Assembly: GCA_965276715.1 (NCBI GenBank)
Contig: OZ255622.1
Coordinates: forward strand, 1,054,001 to 1,118,000
DNA length: 64,000 nt
Source of the DNA: CAXTPV01 sp965276715
Lineage (GTDB): Bacteria > Pseudomonadota > Alphaproteobacteria > Acetobacterales > Acetobacteraceae
Direction of reading: 5' to 3'
Every line of letters begins with the position of its first letter. The stretch's first letter is position 1. The notes below the pieces were generated by a model. It was given only the letters and a program-made list of their open reading frames with translations, was not told where the DNA came from and did not search any database. The position numbers and the translations under genes were made by a program. Positions 49,022-59,000 of this stretch are shown here, one piece after another.

Positions 49022-50467
49022 TTATGATGCAACGACCTCCTGGCCGAACGCTGACGTTCCGTTTTCGCACAGATTCGTGATCAAGCCGTAAAGCGCGCGC
49101 AGACACGGTGATTCCCCGCCTTCCGGCCGCCCCGCATCGTCAGCATCGTTCCAGCAATACGCATCCAGATGAATCCAGCGGATGCCCCGCGGAACGAAAC
49201 GTTGAAGGAACAATGCCGCGACGACCGCACCCGCGTGCGTCCTGCCCGACACGTTGGCGATGTCGGCGACACCGCTTTTCAGCCAGTCGTCATAGCCATG
49301 CCAGAGGGGCAGGCGCCACAGCGGATCGTGCGCGCGAACACCGGACGCGAGCAATGCATGGGCCGTCGCGTCGGCATCGGTGAACAGGGCGGGCAGGTCC
49401 GGACCGAGTGCGACGCGCGCCGCCCCGGTCAGCGTCGCCATGTCGATCAGCAGGTCCGGCGATCGCGTCCCGTCGCAGGCGGCGCTCAGCAGGTCGGCCA
49501 GCACCAGACGCCCTTCGGCATCGGTGTTGTTGATTTCGACCGTGAGCCCGGCGCGTGTCGTCACCACGTCCGACGGCCGCATCGCGGTCCCCGACACACT
49601 GTTCTCGACGCAGCCGATCCGCAGCTCCAGCCGGACCGGCAGGTCGCGGCGCATGACCAGGGCCGCCAGGGCCAGCATGACGGCGGCACCCCCCATGTCC
49701 TTCTTCATGCGCAGCATGCCGGCCGAAGGCTTGATGTCGTAGCCGCCGGTGTCGAAGCACACGCCCTTGCCGGCCAGCGAGATCAGCGGCGACGCGTCGC
49801 CCGCCGCACTTCCCCGCCACGCGAGCGATGCCACCACCGGACGTCGCGCCGACCCCTGCCCGACCGCCGCGATCGCCGGAAAACCCTGCGCGAGCGCGTC
49901 CCCCTCGATACGCTCGAAGCGGGCCCCGGCACGACGCGCGACCGACCCGGCCGCCTCGGCCAGTTCATCCGGCCCCAGCAGGTTCGGCGGCGTATTGATC
50001 AGGTCGCGCGCGAGGACCGAGGCGCGAACCATGTCGACGGCCAGCCCGCATTCCGCCGGAACAGCCAGCCGTGCCCGCTTCCCGCCCCTGAAGCGGTAGG
50101 CGCCGAGGCCGAAGCCCAGCACCGCGTCGTGCGCCTCGATCCCGGCATCGGCCAGGCTGTCCGGATCGAGCCGCCAGTCTCGCGCCGGCAGCCTGGCCGC
50201 GAGGCCGCCGAACGCGAACGGGCCAGCCTGCGCGCCCAGACCCGCCAGCGCACCCTCGATGCCGGACGGGCCGGGCAACAGCACCATCGTCCCGGCCTCG
50301 GCCGCGAATCCGTAGTCGGCAAGCCATGCGCGACGTGCCGGAGTCGCCCGCTCGATCATCGCCGGCAACCCGTCCGGCCGGATCGCCACGATCGGCAACG
50401 CCGATGCCCCGGTCCCGCAAAGGCCGTGCAACGGGGCGTCGCCGCCCTCTTTCATCAGGTCGATCAT
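49022..50467 (-). CDS. M17 leucyl-aminopeptidase family protein
   Basis: A 481-residue metallo-aminopeptidase. The C-terminal catalytic domain has G-K-G-V-C-F-D-T-G-G-Y (metal ligands and catalytic Lys in I-K-P-S) and the M17 signature N-N-T-D-A-E-G-R-L-V-L (about residue 320). M-A-T-L-T-G-A follows. The N-terminal domain (1-160) is the family-typical regulatory domain. It releases N-terminal residues from peptides in the cytoplasm with two metal ions. It is divergent from a helicase gene (47 bases apart). Confidence 0.92.
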   Translation of the reverse strand: MIDLMKEGGDAPLHGLCGTGASALPIVAIRPDGLPAMIERATPARRAWLADYGFAAEAGTMVLLPGPSGIEGALAGLGAQAGPFAFGGLAARLPARDWRLDPDSLADAGIEAHDAVLGFGLGAYRFRGGKRARLAVPAECGLAVDMVRASVLARDLINTPPNLLGPDELAEAAGSVARRAGARFERIEGDALAQGFPAIAAVGQGSARRPVVASLAWRGSAAGDASPLISLAGKGVCFDTGGYDIKPSAGMLRMKKDMGGAAVMLALAALVMRRDLPVRLELRIGCVENSVSGTAMRPSDVVTTRAGLTVEINNTDAEGRLVLADLLSAACDGTRSPDLLIDMATLTGAARVALGPDLPALFTDADATAHALLASGVRAHDPLWRLPLWHGYDDWLKSGVADIANVSGRTHAGAVVAALFLQRFVPRGIRWIHLDAYCWNDADDAGRPEGGESPCLRALYGLITNLCENGTSAFGQEVVAS

Positions 50468-50514
50468 CGGGGCGAGCCTATCGGCGTCACGGATGCTTGC
50501 AATACGCGGGATGA

Positions 50515-53058
50515 ATGCCGACCATCCGGGCCATGGACGCCCGGCACAGCAGCCCCTTCACGCCGCGTGTGCGTGCCGTGCTCGGTCCGACCAACACCGG
50601 CAAGACCCATCTCGCGATGGAACGCCTGCTGGCTCACCCGTCCGGCATCATCGGATTTCCGCTGCGCCTGCTCGCGCGCGAGAACTACGACCGGATGGTG
50701 GCCGTCCGCGGCGAGCGGCACGTGGCACTCATCACCGGCGAGGAAAAGATCGTGCCCCCGGGTGCGCGCTGGTTCTCCTGCACCGTCGAGGCGATGCCGC
50801 TCGACCGCGACGCCGAGTTCGTGGCCATCGACGAGATCCAGCTCTGCGCGGATCCCGATCGCGGCCATGTCTTCACCGACCGCCTGCTGCACGCGCGCGG
50901 GCTCGTCGAGACCATGGTCATGGGTGCTGAGACCATCCGGCCGCTGCTCGAACGTCTCGTCCCGGGAGTGACCATCGAGACCCGCCCGCGGCTCTCGCAA
51001 CTGATCCATGCCGGCCACGCCAAGCTCTCCAAGCTGCCGGCGCGCTCGGCCGTCGTCGCCTTCTCCGCGGGCGAGGTCTACGCCATCGCGGAGGCCATCC
51101 GGCGCCGGCGCGGCGGCTGCGCCGTCGTGATGGGCCGCCTGTCGCCGCGGACCCGCAACGCCCAGGTCGCCCTCTACCAGCAGGGCGAGGTCGACTTCCT
51201 CGTCGCCACCGACGCGATCGGCATGGGTCTGAACATGGACGTCGACCATGTCGCCTTCGCCGGCCTCTCGAAATATGACGGGCGTCGCTTGCGCCGGCTC
51301 AATCCGCCCGAGATGGCGCAGATCGCCGGCCGCGCCGGCCGCGGCATGCGCGACGGCACCTTCGGCAGCACCGGCGATTGTCCGCCTTTCGCCGAGCAGA
51401 TGGTCGAGGCCGTCGAGCAGCATCGGTTCGACCCGCTCGAACAGCTCGCCTGGCGCAACGCCGACCTCGACTTCACCAATCCCGACGATCTGCTCGCGAG
51501 CCTGCTCGCGCCGCCGCCGCGCCCGGGCCTGGTCCGCGGCAACGAGGCGTCCGACGTCGAGACCCTGTCGATCCTCGTGGGCGACCCCGACATCAGACGC
51601 CGAACCACAGGCCGCGCCGAGACGCGGCTGTTGTGGGACGCCTGCCAGATCCCTGATTTCCGGAAGCTCGCCGACGACACCCACGCGCGGCTCTGCGCGC
51701 GCCTCTATGTGCACATCTCCGACGAGGGCCGCATCCCGGCGAGCCTGATCGAGCAGAGCCTTGCCGGCCTCGCCCGGCCCGATGGCGATATCGACACGCT
51801 GATGCAGCGCCTCTCCGGTGTTCGCGTCTGGGCCTACATCGCCGCGAGGCGCGAATGGGTCGGCGGCTCGACCGTCCTGCAGACCCGGGCCCGCGAGGTG
51901 GAGGACCTGCTGTCGGACGCCCTGCACGAACGTCTCATCGCCCGCTTCGTCGACCGGCGCGCCGCCATCCTGCTGCGCAAGCTCGACCAGGATGGCGGCG
52001 AGAACCTGCTCTCCGCCGTCACCCGTCAGGGCGATGTCGTCGTCGAGGGCCACACGGTGGGCGTCCTGCGCGGCTTCGACTTCGAGCCCGACGGCGAGGG
52101 CGGCGAGCGCCGTCTCGTGATGCGCGCCGCCCGCCGGGCGCTTCGCGCCGAGATGCCGCGTCGTGTCGCGGCACTCGTGGCGTCTCCCGACACCGACTTC
52201 CGGATCGATGCGCCCTCGCAGTCGATCCTCTGGCAGGGCGTGCGGGTCGCCCGCCTGCGCCCGGGACGGACCATTCTCGATCCGGACGTCGAGCCACGCC
52301 AATCCGAGCATCTCGACGGCGCCGAGCGCGAACGCCTGCGCGCCCGGCTCGCCCGCTACGTCGCCGACGCGACGGCGCGCGAGCTCGCGCCGCTCTTCAC
52401 CGCGATCCGCGCGGCCGACGCCCGCCCGCAACTCCGCGGATTGGCGCACCGGCTGCGGGAACAGGCCGGCATCGTTCCAGGCCCGACCGACATCCTGCTC
52501 GATGCCGAGGCCCGCGCGGCTCTCCGACCGCTCGGCGCGCGTGCCGGCCGGTTCGCGCTCTACATGCCGGCACTCGTCAAGCCGCGCCCGCTCGCCTGGC
52601 GTGCGCTCCTGCTCACGGTGCATCAGGCGCGTCCGATGCCCTCGCTGCCCAACCCTGGCCTGGTCTCCATTCCGCGCCTCGGCCACGCGGACGGCGTCTC
52701 AATGCTGCAGTCTCTCGGCTGGGTCGACGCGGGACCGGTGATGATACGCCTCGACATCGCCGAGCGCGTCGCGGCCGAGCTCGCCCATGCCACCCGCCGG
52801 CGGCCGACCGCTCTCCCGCCCGGCCTGCTGTCGCGCCTGTCGATCCGCGCCGAAATGCTGGCGCCCGTGCTGCGCGCGCTCGGGGTCCGGCTCTCCGGGC
52901 CCGCTCCGCTCGCCACCGAAGCCTACGGGCCACCGGCGCCCCCGATGATCTGGACCGCCGCGCGCAAGATGCGCGCACCGGACCAGCCCGCCGAGGTGGC
53001 GGACGGCCCCTTCGCCGCCCTCGCCTCGTTGACCCTGCGCCGGCGCGCCGGCGCCTGA
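50515..53058 (+). CDS. SUV3-like DEAD/DEAH helicase
   Basis: An 847-residue superfamily 2 helicase of the SUPV3L1 type. Motif I is G-P-T-N-T-G-K-T (about residue 23), motif II D-E-I-Q, and the C-terminal core has T-D-A-I-G-M-G-L-N-M-D and motif VI Q-I-A-G-R-A-G-R. The long C-terminal part (about 330-847) contains the SUV3 C-terminal and other RNA-associated regions. It probably unwinds structured RNA. It is directly followed, in the same frame after one TGA, by an S4-domain gene. The alphaproteobacterial order helicase/S4/FdxA/CarD is visible here. Confidence 0.88.
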   Translation: MPTIRAMDARHSSPFTPRVRAVLGPTNTGKTHLAMERLLAHPSGIIGFPLRLLARENYDRMVAVRGERHVALITGEEKIVPPGARWFSCTVEAMPLDRDAEFVAIDEIQLCADPDRGHVFTDRLLHARGLVETMVMGAETIRPLLERLVPGVTIETRPRLSQLIHAGHAKLSKLPARSAVVAFSAGEVYAIAEAIRRRRGGCAVVMGRLSPRTRNAQVALYQQGEVDFLVATDAIGMGLNMDVDHVAFAGLSKYDGRRLRRLNPPEMAQIAGRAGRGMRDGTFGSTGDCPPFAEQMVEAVEQHRFDPLEQLAWRNADLDFTNPDDLLASLLAPPPRPGLVRGNEASDVETLSILVGDPDIRRRTTGRAETRLLWDACQIPDFRKLADDTHARLCARLYVHISDEGRIPASLIEQSLAGLARPDGDIDTLMQRLSGVRVWAYIAARREWVGGSTVLQTRAREVEDLLSDALHERLIARFVDRRAAILLRKLDQDGGENLLSAVTRQGDVVVEGHTVGVLRGFDFEPDGEGGERRLVMRAARRALRAEMPRRVAALVASPDTDFRIDAPSQSILWQGVRVARLRPGRTILDPDVEPRQSEHLDGAERERLRARLARYVADATARELAPLFTAIRAADARPQLRGLAHRLREQAGIVPGPTDILLDAEARAALRPLGARAGRFALYMPALVKPRPLAWRALLLTVHQARPMPSLPNPGLVSIPRLGHADGVSMLQSLGWVDAGPVMIRLDIAERVAAELAHATRRRPTALPPGLLSRLSIRAEMLAPVLRALGVRLSGPAPLATEAYGPPAPPMIWTAARKMRAPDQPAEVADGPFAALASLTLRRRAGA

Positions 53059-53064
53059 ACCGCC

Positions 53065-53373
53065 CTGGACCGGCAACGTCTCGATGTCTGGCTGTGGTGC
53101 GCGCGCTTCCGCAAGCACCGCGCCGACTGCAGCCGCCTCGTCAGCGACGGCCACGTTCGCATCAACCGGCGTCCGACCGACAAGCCGCATGCACCGGTCC
53201 GGCCGGGCGACGTGCTCACCATCGCGCTCGGGATCGCCGAGGAGCGGCCCGACGGAAGTCTCGGCGGCGAGGTTCGTGTCGTCCGCGTCAACGCGCTCGC
53301 CGAGCGCCGCGGTCCCGCCACCGAGGCACGCAGGCTCTACGACGACCTCTCGGAGCGCGCGCCCGGGACGTGA
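53065..53373 (+). CDS. S4-domain RNA-binding protein (Hsp15-like)
   Basis: About 102 residues. The S4 fold is clear: R-L-D-V-W-L-W-C-A-R-F-R-K-H-R-A-D-C, then V-S-D-G-H-V-R-I-N-R-R. A C-terminal basic tail follows. Hsp15-like proteins bind nucleic acid and rescue stalled 50S-nascent chain complexes. There is no ATG, GTG or TTG in a suitable place: the first candidate is CTG at 53065, only two codons after the helicase stop and in the same frame. Either CTG is used, or the UGA at 53056 is read through to give a helicase-S4 fusion. No Shine-Dalgarno sequence is visible. Confidence 0.75.
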   Translation: MDRQRLDVWLWCARFRKHRADCSRLVSDGHVRINRRPTDKPHAPVRPGDVLTIALGIAEERPDGSLGGEVRVVRVNALAERRGPATEARRLYDDLSERAPGT

Positions 53374-53395
53374 GATCGGCCGCCGCCCGTGCGTC

Positions 53396-53424
53396 TTGCA
53401 ACCATCGGCAAAGGGCTTCATATG
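53396..53424 (+). promoter_or_regulatory. Predicted promoter of fdxA
   Basis: TTGCAA (53396-53401) and CATATG (53419-53424) are separated by 17 bases, close to sigma-70-type boxes. They lie about 80 bases before the ferredoxin ATG and within the 130-base gap after the S4 gene. Both boxes deviate from consensus, so this is tentative. Confidence 0.35.
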
Positions 53425-53503
53425 CGGCGGCCAGACGATCGCCCGGCCTCCTCCGGATGCCGCGGCGCGCAAGGCCCGTCCGCTCCGGACCAGAGAGAGA
53501 CAG

Positions 53504-53836
53504 ATGACCTACGTCGTCATAGAGAACTGCATCCGCTGCAAGTACATGGATTGCGTCGAGGTGTGCCCGGTCGACTGCTTCTATGTCGGCGACAACATGC
53601 TGGTCATCAATCCGGATGAATGCATCGATTGCGGCGTCTGCGAGCCCGAATGCCCGGCCGACGCGATCCTGCCCGACAGCGACGACCGCGCGACCCCCTG
53701 GGCGGAACGCAACCGCGTCTTCTCCGAGCAATGGCCGAACATCACCCGCAAGGGCAAGGCGCCCGACGACGCCGACGACTGGAAGGGCAAGCCCGGCAAG
53801 GAAGAGCTGTTCTCCGAGGCGCCTGGAACACCCTGA
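53504..53836 (+). CDS. fdxA: Seven-iron ferredoxin FdxA
   Basis: A 110-residue ferredoxin. The N-terminal cluster motif is C-I-R-C-K-Y-M-D-C with C-P-V-D-C, and the second is C-I-D-C-G-V-C-E-P-E-C-P. The spacing C-x7-C-x3-C at the first site and C-x2-C-x2-C-x3-C at the second is that of [3Fe-4S]/[4Fe-4S] ferredoxins of the FdxA type. A C-terminal W-K-G-K-P-G-K-E tail is typical. It carries electrons at low potential in the cytoplasm. It is followed by carD, an arrangement common in alphaproteobacteria. The ATG has a GAGAGAGA-type site. Confidence 0.95.
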   Translation: MTYVVIENCIRCKYMDCVEVCPVDCFYVGDNMLVINPDECIDCGVCEPECPADAILPDSDDRATPWAERNRVFSEQWPNITRKGKAPDDADDWKGKPGKEELFSEAPGTP

Positions 53837-53861
53837 CCTCCTCCCTGGACGCGAGACGACC

Positions 53862-54380
53862 GTGGCCGCCGAACTTGCCATCAAGACGAACACCGACTTC
53901 GCCGAGGGCGACCATGTCGTCTATCCCACCCACGGCGTCGGCAAGGTCGAGCGGATCGCCAGCGAGGAGATCGCCGGGCAGCATCTCGAGCTGATCCATA
54001 TCACCTTCGACGAGAACCGCATGACGCTGCGTGTGCCAGTCGCCAAGGCACGCACCGCCGGCCTGCGCGAGGTAGCCACGCGAAAGCTGTTCGACGAGGC
54101 CATGACGGTCCTGAAGGGCCGCCCGCGGGTCAAGAAGACGATGTGGTCGCGTCGCGCCCAGGAATACGAGGCCAAGATCAACTCCGGCGATCCGCTCGCG
54201 ATCGCCGAGGTGGTGCGCGACCTGCACCGCAACAGCGGCCAGCCCGACCAGAGTTTCTCCGAGCGGCAGATCTACGAGGCGGCGCTCGACCGGCTGGCCG
54301 CCGAGCTCGGGGCGCTCGAACGTATCGACAAGGCCGACGCCTCCCGGAAATTGCAGGACTTTCTCAAGACGATCGCCTGA
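53862..54380 (+). CDS. carD: CarD-family transcriptional regulator
   Basis: A 172-residue protein. The CarD/TRCF RNA-polymerase-interaction domain reads F-A-E-G-D-H-V-V-Y-P-T-H-G-V-G-K-V near residue 13. A helical C-terminal DNA-binding part follows (W-S-R-R-A-Q-E-Y-E-A-K-I, then D-P-L-A-I-A-E-V-V-R-D-L). CarD binds the polymerase beta subunit and stabilises open complexes, notably at rRNA promoters. The GTG start lies 25 bases after fdxA. Alternative starts are not evident. Confidence 0.92.
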   Translation: MAAELAIKTNTDFAEGDHVVYPTHGVGKVERIASEEIAGQHLELIHITFDENRMTLRVPVAKARTAGLREVATRKLFDEAMTVLKGRPRVKKTMWSRRAQEYEAKINSGDPLAIAEVVRDLHRNSGQPDQSFSERQIYEAALDRLAAELGALERIDKADASRKLQDFLKTIA

Positions 54381-54399
54381 AGGCCTGGGGCGCTCGTCC

Positions 54400-55185
54400 T
54401 CAGGGCGGCAAGACGGAGCCGAGCTGGTGCTCGAACCGATGCCGTAACAAGCCTGGGTGCAGGCGATAGAGAAGAGCCCCGATCACGCTCCGGCGCGGAA
54501 ACACCACCGTCGCCTTGTTCAGCTCGACGCCGCGCCAGATGATCGCGGCTGCCTGCGCGGACGTGATGGCGTCCGGCGGTGCGCGTCCCTCGGTGCGCGT
54601 CCCGAGGATGGGGGTGCCCCAGATGGCCGACTGCACCGGGCCAGGACAGATCACGGTCACCTTCACGCCGAAGCGCGCCGCTTCCGGCCGAAGCGTGTGC
54701 GAGAGCCCGACCACGGCGTATTTCGTCGTGTTGTAGAGCGTCTGTCCCGGCCAGGGCACCAATCCGCTGATCGAGGCCGTGTTCACGATGTGTCCAGATC
54801 CCTGCTCGACCATGATCGGATAGGCCGCGTGCACCCCGTGCACCACGCCCATCAGGTTCAGGTCCAGGATGCGCCGCCAATGCGTCAAGCTCGCGTGGCG
54901 GACGTCGAGGGTGCCGCCCACGCCCGCATTGTTGAAGAGGTAGTCCAGGCGGCCGTGCCGGGCCGCAACCTGCCCCACGGCCGCCTGCACGGCGTCGTTA
55001 TCCGTGACGTCGAGCCGAATGGTCTCGATCGACCGGCTTGCCGAGAGCTCCAGCGCCGCGCGGCTCAACCCCGCCTCATCGACATCCGCAAGGACGAGGC
55101 GGCCGCGCGTCGCCAGGAGCCGTGCCAGGGCGAGGCCGATGCCTGATGCGGCGCCGGTGATCATCGTGACCGGTGATGTCGTCAT
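54400..55185 (-). CDS. Short-chain dehydrogenase/reductase
   Basis: A 261-residue classical SDR. The cofactor motif is T-G-A-A-S-G-I-G near residue 10, D-V-T at strand 3, N-N-A-G-V-G, catalytic Ser in N-T-A-S-I-S-G, and Y-N-T-T-K. Asp at the end of strand 2 (L-A-D-V-D) suggests NAD(H). The C-terminal hydrophobic and basic tail is long, as in membrane-associated retinol/lipid-type SDRs. It converges with carD and is followed upstream by a two-component pair. The substrate is unknown. Confidence 0.88.
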   Translation of the reverse strand: MTTSPVTMITGAASGIGLALARLLATRGRLVLADVDEAGLSRAALELSASRSIETIRLDVTDNDAVQAAVGQVAARHGRLDYLFNNAGVGGTLDVRHASLTHWRRILDLNLMGVVHGVHAAYPIMVEQGSGHIVNTASISGLVPWPGQTLYNTTKYAVVGLSHTLRPEAARFGVKVTVICPGPVQSAIWGTPILGTRTEGRAPPDAITSAQAAAIIWRGVELNKATVVFPRRSVIGALLYRLHPGLLRHRFEHQLGSVLPP

Positions 55186-55224
55186 CGAGCCCGCCGTTCC
55201 GCCGAGTGTCGAACGAGTCTCGGC

Positions 55225-56091
55225 CTACTTCCGCAAGGCCCGCAAGGTCTGCGCCACCGCGGACGCCCGGTTCTCGATGCCCAGCTTGATGTAGATCTGC
55301 TCGAGATGCTTGTTGACCGTGCGTGGCGACAGGCCCAGCACGTCGGCGATGTCGCGGTTGGTCTTGCCGCGCGTCAGCCACGTCAGCACTTCCGCCTCGC
55401 GCGCCGTCACGCCCAGGCGCTCGCGCAGCACATGCTCGTCGCGCGAATGCCGCCGTTCGGTAATCCGCAGCAGGATCTCGGCCGGTCCGAGCACCCCGAC
55501 CCGTGCCACGTCGACGGCGACGCCATCCTCGGTCTCGAACCCGAACTCGCGTTCGTCCCGGCCCTCGCCCAGCAACGCGGCACACGCCGGCGCCGGCAGC
55601 GTCTTGGCCGGCAGCAGCTTCTCGGCACGCTCCGTCGCCCATCGCACCGCCCCCTGCGGATCGACCGCGAACAGCGCGTGGCCCGCGAGCTCGATCGCCG
55701 CGCGTGCGCTCGCCGTCAGCCGCGCGGTTGCCAGGTGCACGGCGATCCGTGCCAGCATCTCGCGCGCGTCGACCGGCTTGGTGAGGTAATCGACCGCCCC
55801 GGCGCCGAGGCCACGCACGATGTCGTCCGTGTCGGCAAGCCCGGTCAGGAAGATCACCGGCAGGCTCGCCAGGCCCGGCATCCGGCGAAGCCTGTGCAGC
55901 GTCTCGAACCCGTCCAGTTCGGGCATCATCGCATCGAGCAGCACCAGATCGGGCGCCACTTCATGCGCGATCGCGATCGCGCGCTCCCCGCCCAGCGACG
56001 CGAGCACGCGGTAGCCGGCTTCCTCCAGCGCAGTCGTGGCGAAGCCCAAGGTGTCGGGACTGTCGTCGACGATCAGGATGGTCCCGGTCAA
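55225..56091 (-). CDS. LuxR/NarL-type response regulator with extra central domain
   Basis: A 288-residue protein. A receiver domain at residues 3-120 has the acidic pair D9-D10, phospho-acceptor Asp53 (L-L-D-A-M-M-P) and K in L-T-K-P-V-D. A central region (about 130-210) may be a degenerate PAS-like sensor. The C-terminal LuxR helix-turn-helix reads L-T-A-R-E-A-E-V-L-T-W, then T-N-R-D-I-A-D-V-L-G-L-S. The ATG overlaps the kinase stop by four bases, so the kinase is its likely partner. The formamidase operon across the kinase gene is a possible target. Confidence 0.9.
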   Translation of the reverse strand: MTGTILIVDDSPDTLGFATTALEEAGYRVLASLGGERAIAIAHEVAPDLVLLDAMMPELDGFETLHRLRRMPGLASLPVIFLTGLADTDDIVRGLGAGAVDYLTKPVDAREMLARIAVHLATARLTASARAAIELAGHALFAVDPQGAVRWATERAEKLLPAKTLPAPACAALLGEGRDEREFGFETEDGVAVDVARVGVLGPAEILLRITERRHSRDEHVLRERLGVTAREAEVLTWLTRGKTNRDIADVLGLSPRTVNKHLEQIYIKLGIENRASAVAQTLRALRK

Positions 56092-59000
56092 GGCGCGGCC
56101 GCGCCTTCGATGAGTTCGGCGAGCAACGCGTCGATGCGGTCGAGACGACAGGACCGCGCGGCCTGGTCGAGGGCGGCGACCGTCGGATCGGCCGGTGCCG
56201 CCGACGCGAGTTCCGCCATGCGCGCCTGCAATCCCCTCACATGCCCGATCCGCGCCATGTCCCGAAGATCGGGCAGCGCGCGTGTCAGGAGATCGGTGCG
56301 CTCCGCCGACGCCTCCTCGTCGATCCAGTCGATGTCGAGCAGCCGCCCGATCGTCTCGCGCAGCGCCTGGATGCTCATGGGTTTGCCGAGGAAGGCATCG
56401 TGCGTCCGGTCCGGCGCCCGCTCCTCGGGATGGCCGGAGATCACGATGATCGGCGCCGTCTCCCCCATCGCGCGAAGCCGCCGCGCGACGGCCCAGCCGT
56501 CGAGGATGCCGTCCGCGGGCGGCATCGAGATGTCCAGCAGGAAGGCGTCGACGCCGCGGCCGACCTCGCGGGCCTCGGCGGCCAGGCGCAGCAACCCGGT
56601 TCCGTCCGGCACCGCGTGCAGGACGAAGCCGAGCGGCACCAGCGCCTCCTCGAGCAGCGCGCGCTGCTGCGCGTCGTCGTCGGCCGCGACCAGCGTCCGC
56701 CGCGGTCCCCGATAGCCGCGCAGCACGCGCCGGCTCGTCGACCGGACCGCCTCGTCCGGTGCCGCCGTCAGCAGCATGCGCACCCGGAAGATGCTGCCGC
56801 GCCCTGGCTCGCTCTCGAGCGTGATCTCGCCGCCCATGATCTGGACGAGCAGGCGCGTGATCGTCAGTCCGAGCCCGATTCCTTGCGTCGCACCCGCCCC
56901 CGCGCGCTCGAACGGCTCGAAGATCCGCGCCAGATCGGCCGCCGCGATCCCGCGTCCGGTGTCTGCGACCGCGAACTCGGTCACCAGGCCACGCTTGGCG
57001 ATCTCGAGCGAGACGGTGCCGCGGTCGGTGAACTTCACCGCGTTCGAGAGCAGGTTGATCAGCACCTGGCGCAGCCGCGTCTCGTCGATCGCGACCGCGC
57101 GGGGCAGGTTCTCGGCTGCACGATATTCGAAACCGATCCCGCGCGTCTCCGCCTGCATGCGGAACATGTCGGCGATCTGGCCGAGAAAATCGCCGAACAC
57201 GACGGTGCGCCGCTCGATCTGGATCCGCCCCGCCTCGATCTTGGAGATGTCGAGCAGCCCCTCGATCAGGCGCGCGAGATGTTCGCCGCCCACCCGGATC
57301 GCGCGTACCGCGTCCCGCCGTCCGGGCGGCACCGCCGGATCGAGCTCGAGCAGTTGCGCATAGCCCAGCACCGCGTTGAGCGGCGTGCGCAGCTCGTGCG
57401 CGACGCCGACCACGAAGCGGCTCTTGGCGACGTTGGCACTCTCCGCCACCTGCCGCGCCCGTGTCAGCATCGCGTCCGTGCGCACCCGGCGCGCGATCTC
57501 GGCCTCCAGCAGCGACGTCTGCCTGCGGTTCTCCTCGAACGCCGCCGCCCGGCTCGCCTCGGCAAGCGTCAGGCCCCAGACGATGATGCCGGCCACGATC
57601 GCGAGCACGAGGAAGGCATGGACCAACGCTGCGCGCAGCCGCGCGTCGCGAACGGCGTCACCCCCCGAAGCGGCCAGCCAGATCGTGACCAGCAGCCCGC
57701 CCAGCAGCGCCAGTGCCAGCGCCATCCGTACCGTGAACCGCACGATCGTCCGTCCCGCCCCGTCGACCCCGATCACCGCGCCCAGGCGGATCAGCATCCG
57801 CTCCAGCCCTGCTCCGGCCCGCGCGTGCGGCCTGCACGCATCCTTGCAACGGACATCGAGCGTGCAGCACAGCGAGCAGATCGCGCCGCGATAGGCCGGG
57901 CAATAGGCGGTGTCGTCCGGTTCGTAGCGATTGCCGCACAGAGTGCAGACCGGTGCCTTGGCAACCCAGCCGCGCCGCGCCTTGCGCGCGACGTAGGTCC
58001 GCCCGCCGGTCGCGGCCGCCAGCGCGGGAACCACGGCGGCGCTCACGCCGAGTGCCACGAACGGGGCGAATGCGAGCAGGACGGTCCCGAACAGCCCCGC
58101 GAGCGAGAACAGGCCGCAGGCGGTTCCGGCCGCCATCGCGCCGACACCGACCGGATTGATGTCGAACAGATGCGCGCGCTTGTGGTCCAGCACCGCCGGC
58201 ACCAGTCCGAGCGGACGCGCGATCGCGAGGTCGGCGAACAGGGCGCCGATCCATCCGCAGGCGACCACGGAGAAGCACACCAGCACGTGCGCGATCACCG
58301 GATAGACGCCGAGCAGCATCAGGGCGAGCGCGATCGCCGCGTTGAAGCCGACCCAGACCGCACGCCCCGGATAATGCCGCGTCAGGCGCGCGAAGAAGTT
58401 CGACCAGGCGATCGATCCCGAATAGGCGTTGGTGACGTTGATCTTGAGCTGCGCCACCACGATCAGCAGCAACGCCAGCAGACGCGCGGGACCGCGCGGC
58501 AGCAGCAATCCGAACGCGTGCCCGTACATCACGAACGGCCGATGGGGACCGTCCAGTCCCGCCCGGAGTGCGACGACCGCGAGCAGCGAGCCGATCAGCA
58601 GCTTGACGATGCCGGGCAGGATCCAGCCAGGACCGCCCAGCAGCAGTGCCGCCCACCAGGCGACCCGGTTCGCGCGCGTCCGCTCCGGCAGGAACCGCAG
58701 ATAGTCGACCTGTTCGCCGATCTGCACGACGAGCGCCACGATCACCGACGCGGCCGCACCGAAAGCCAGCAGCGCCGGCCGCGGCGGTGCGGCGCCCGCG
58801 AAGCCGAGCCACGCTTGCACGCCGGACGGCGCGCGCAGCACGATGGCCACCACCGGCACCACGGTCAGCAGCAGCCACACCGGCTGCGTCGCCCGCTGGA
58901 ACCGGCTGATGAAGGTGATCCCGAGCAGCACCATCGGCACCACCACGACCACGCCGAGCACCTGGCCCAGCGCCAGCGGCACGCCGAGCTCGTCGCGCAG

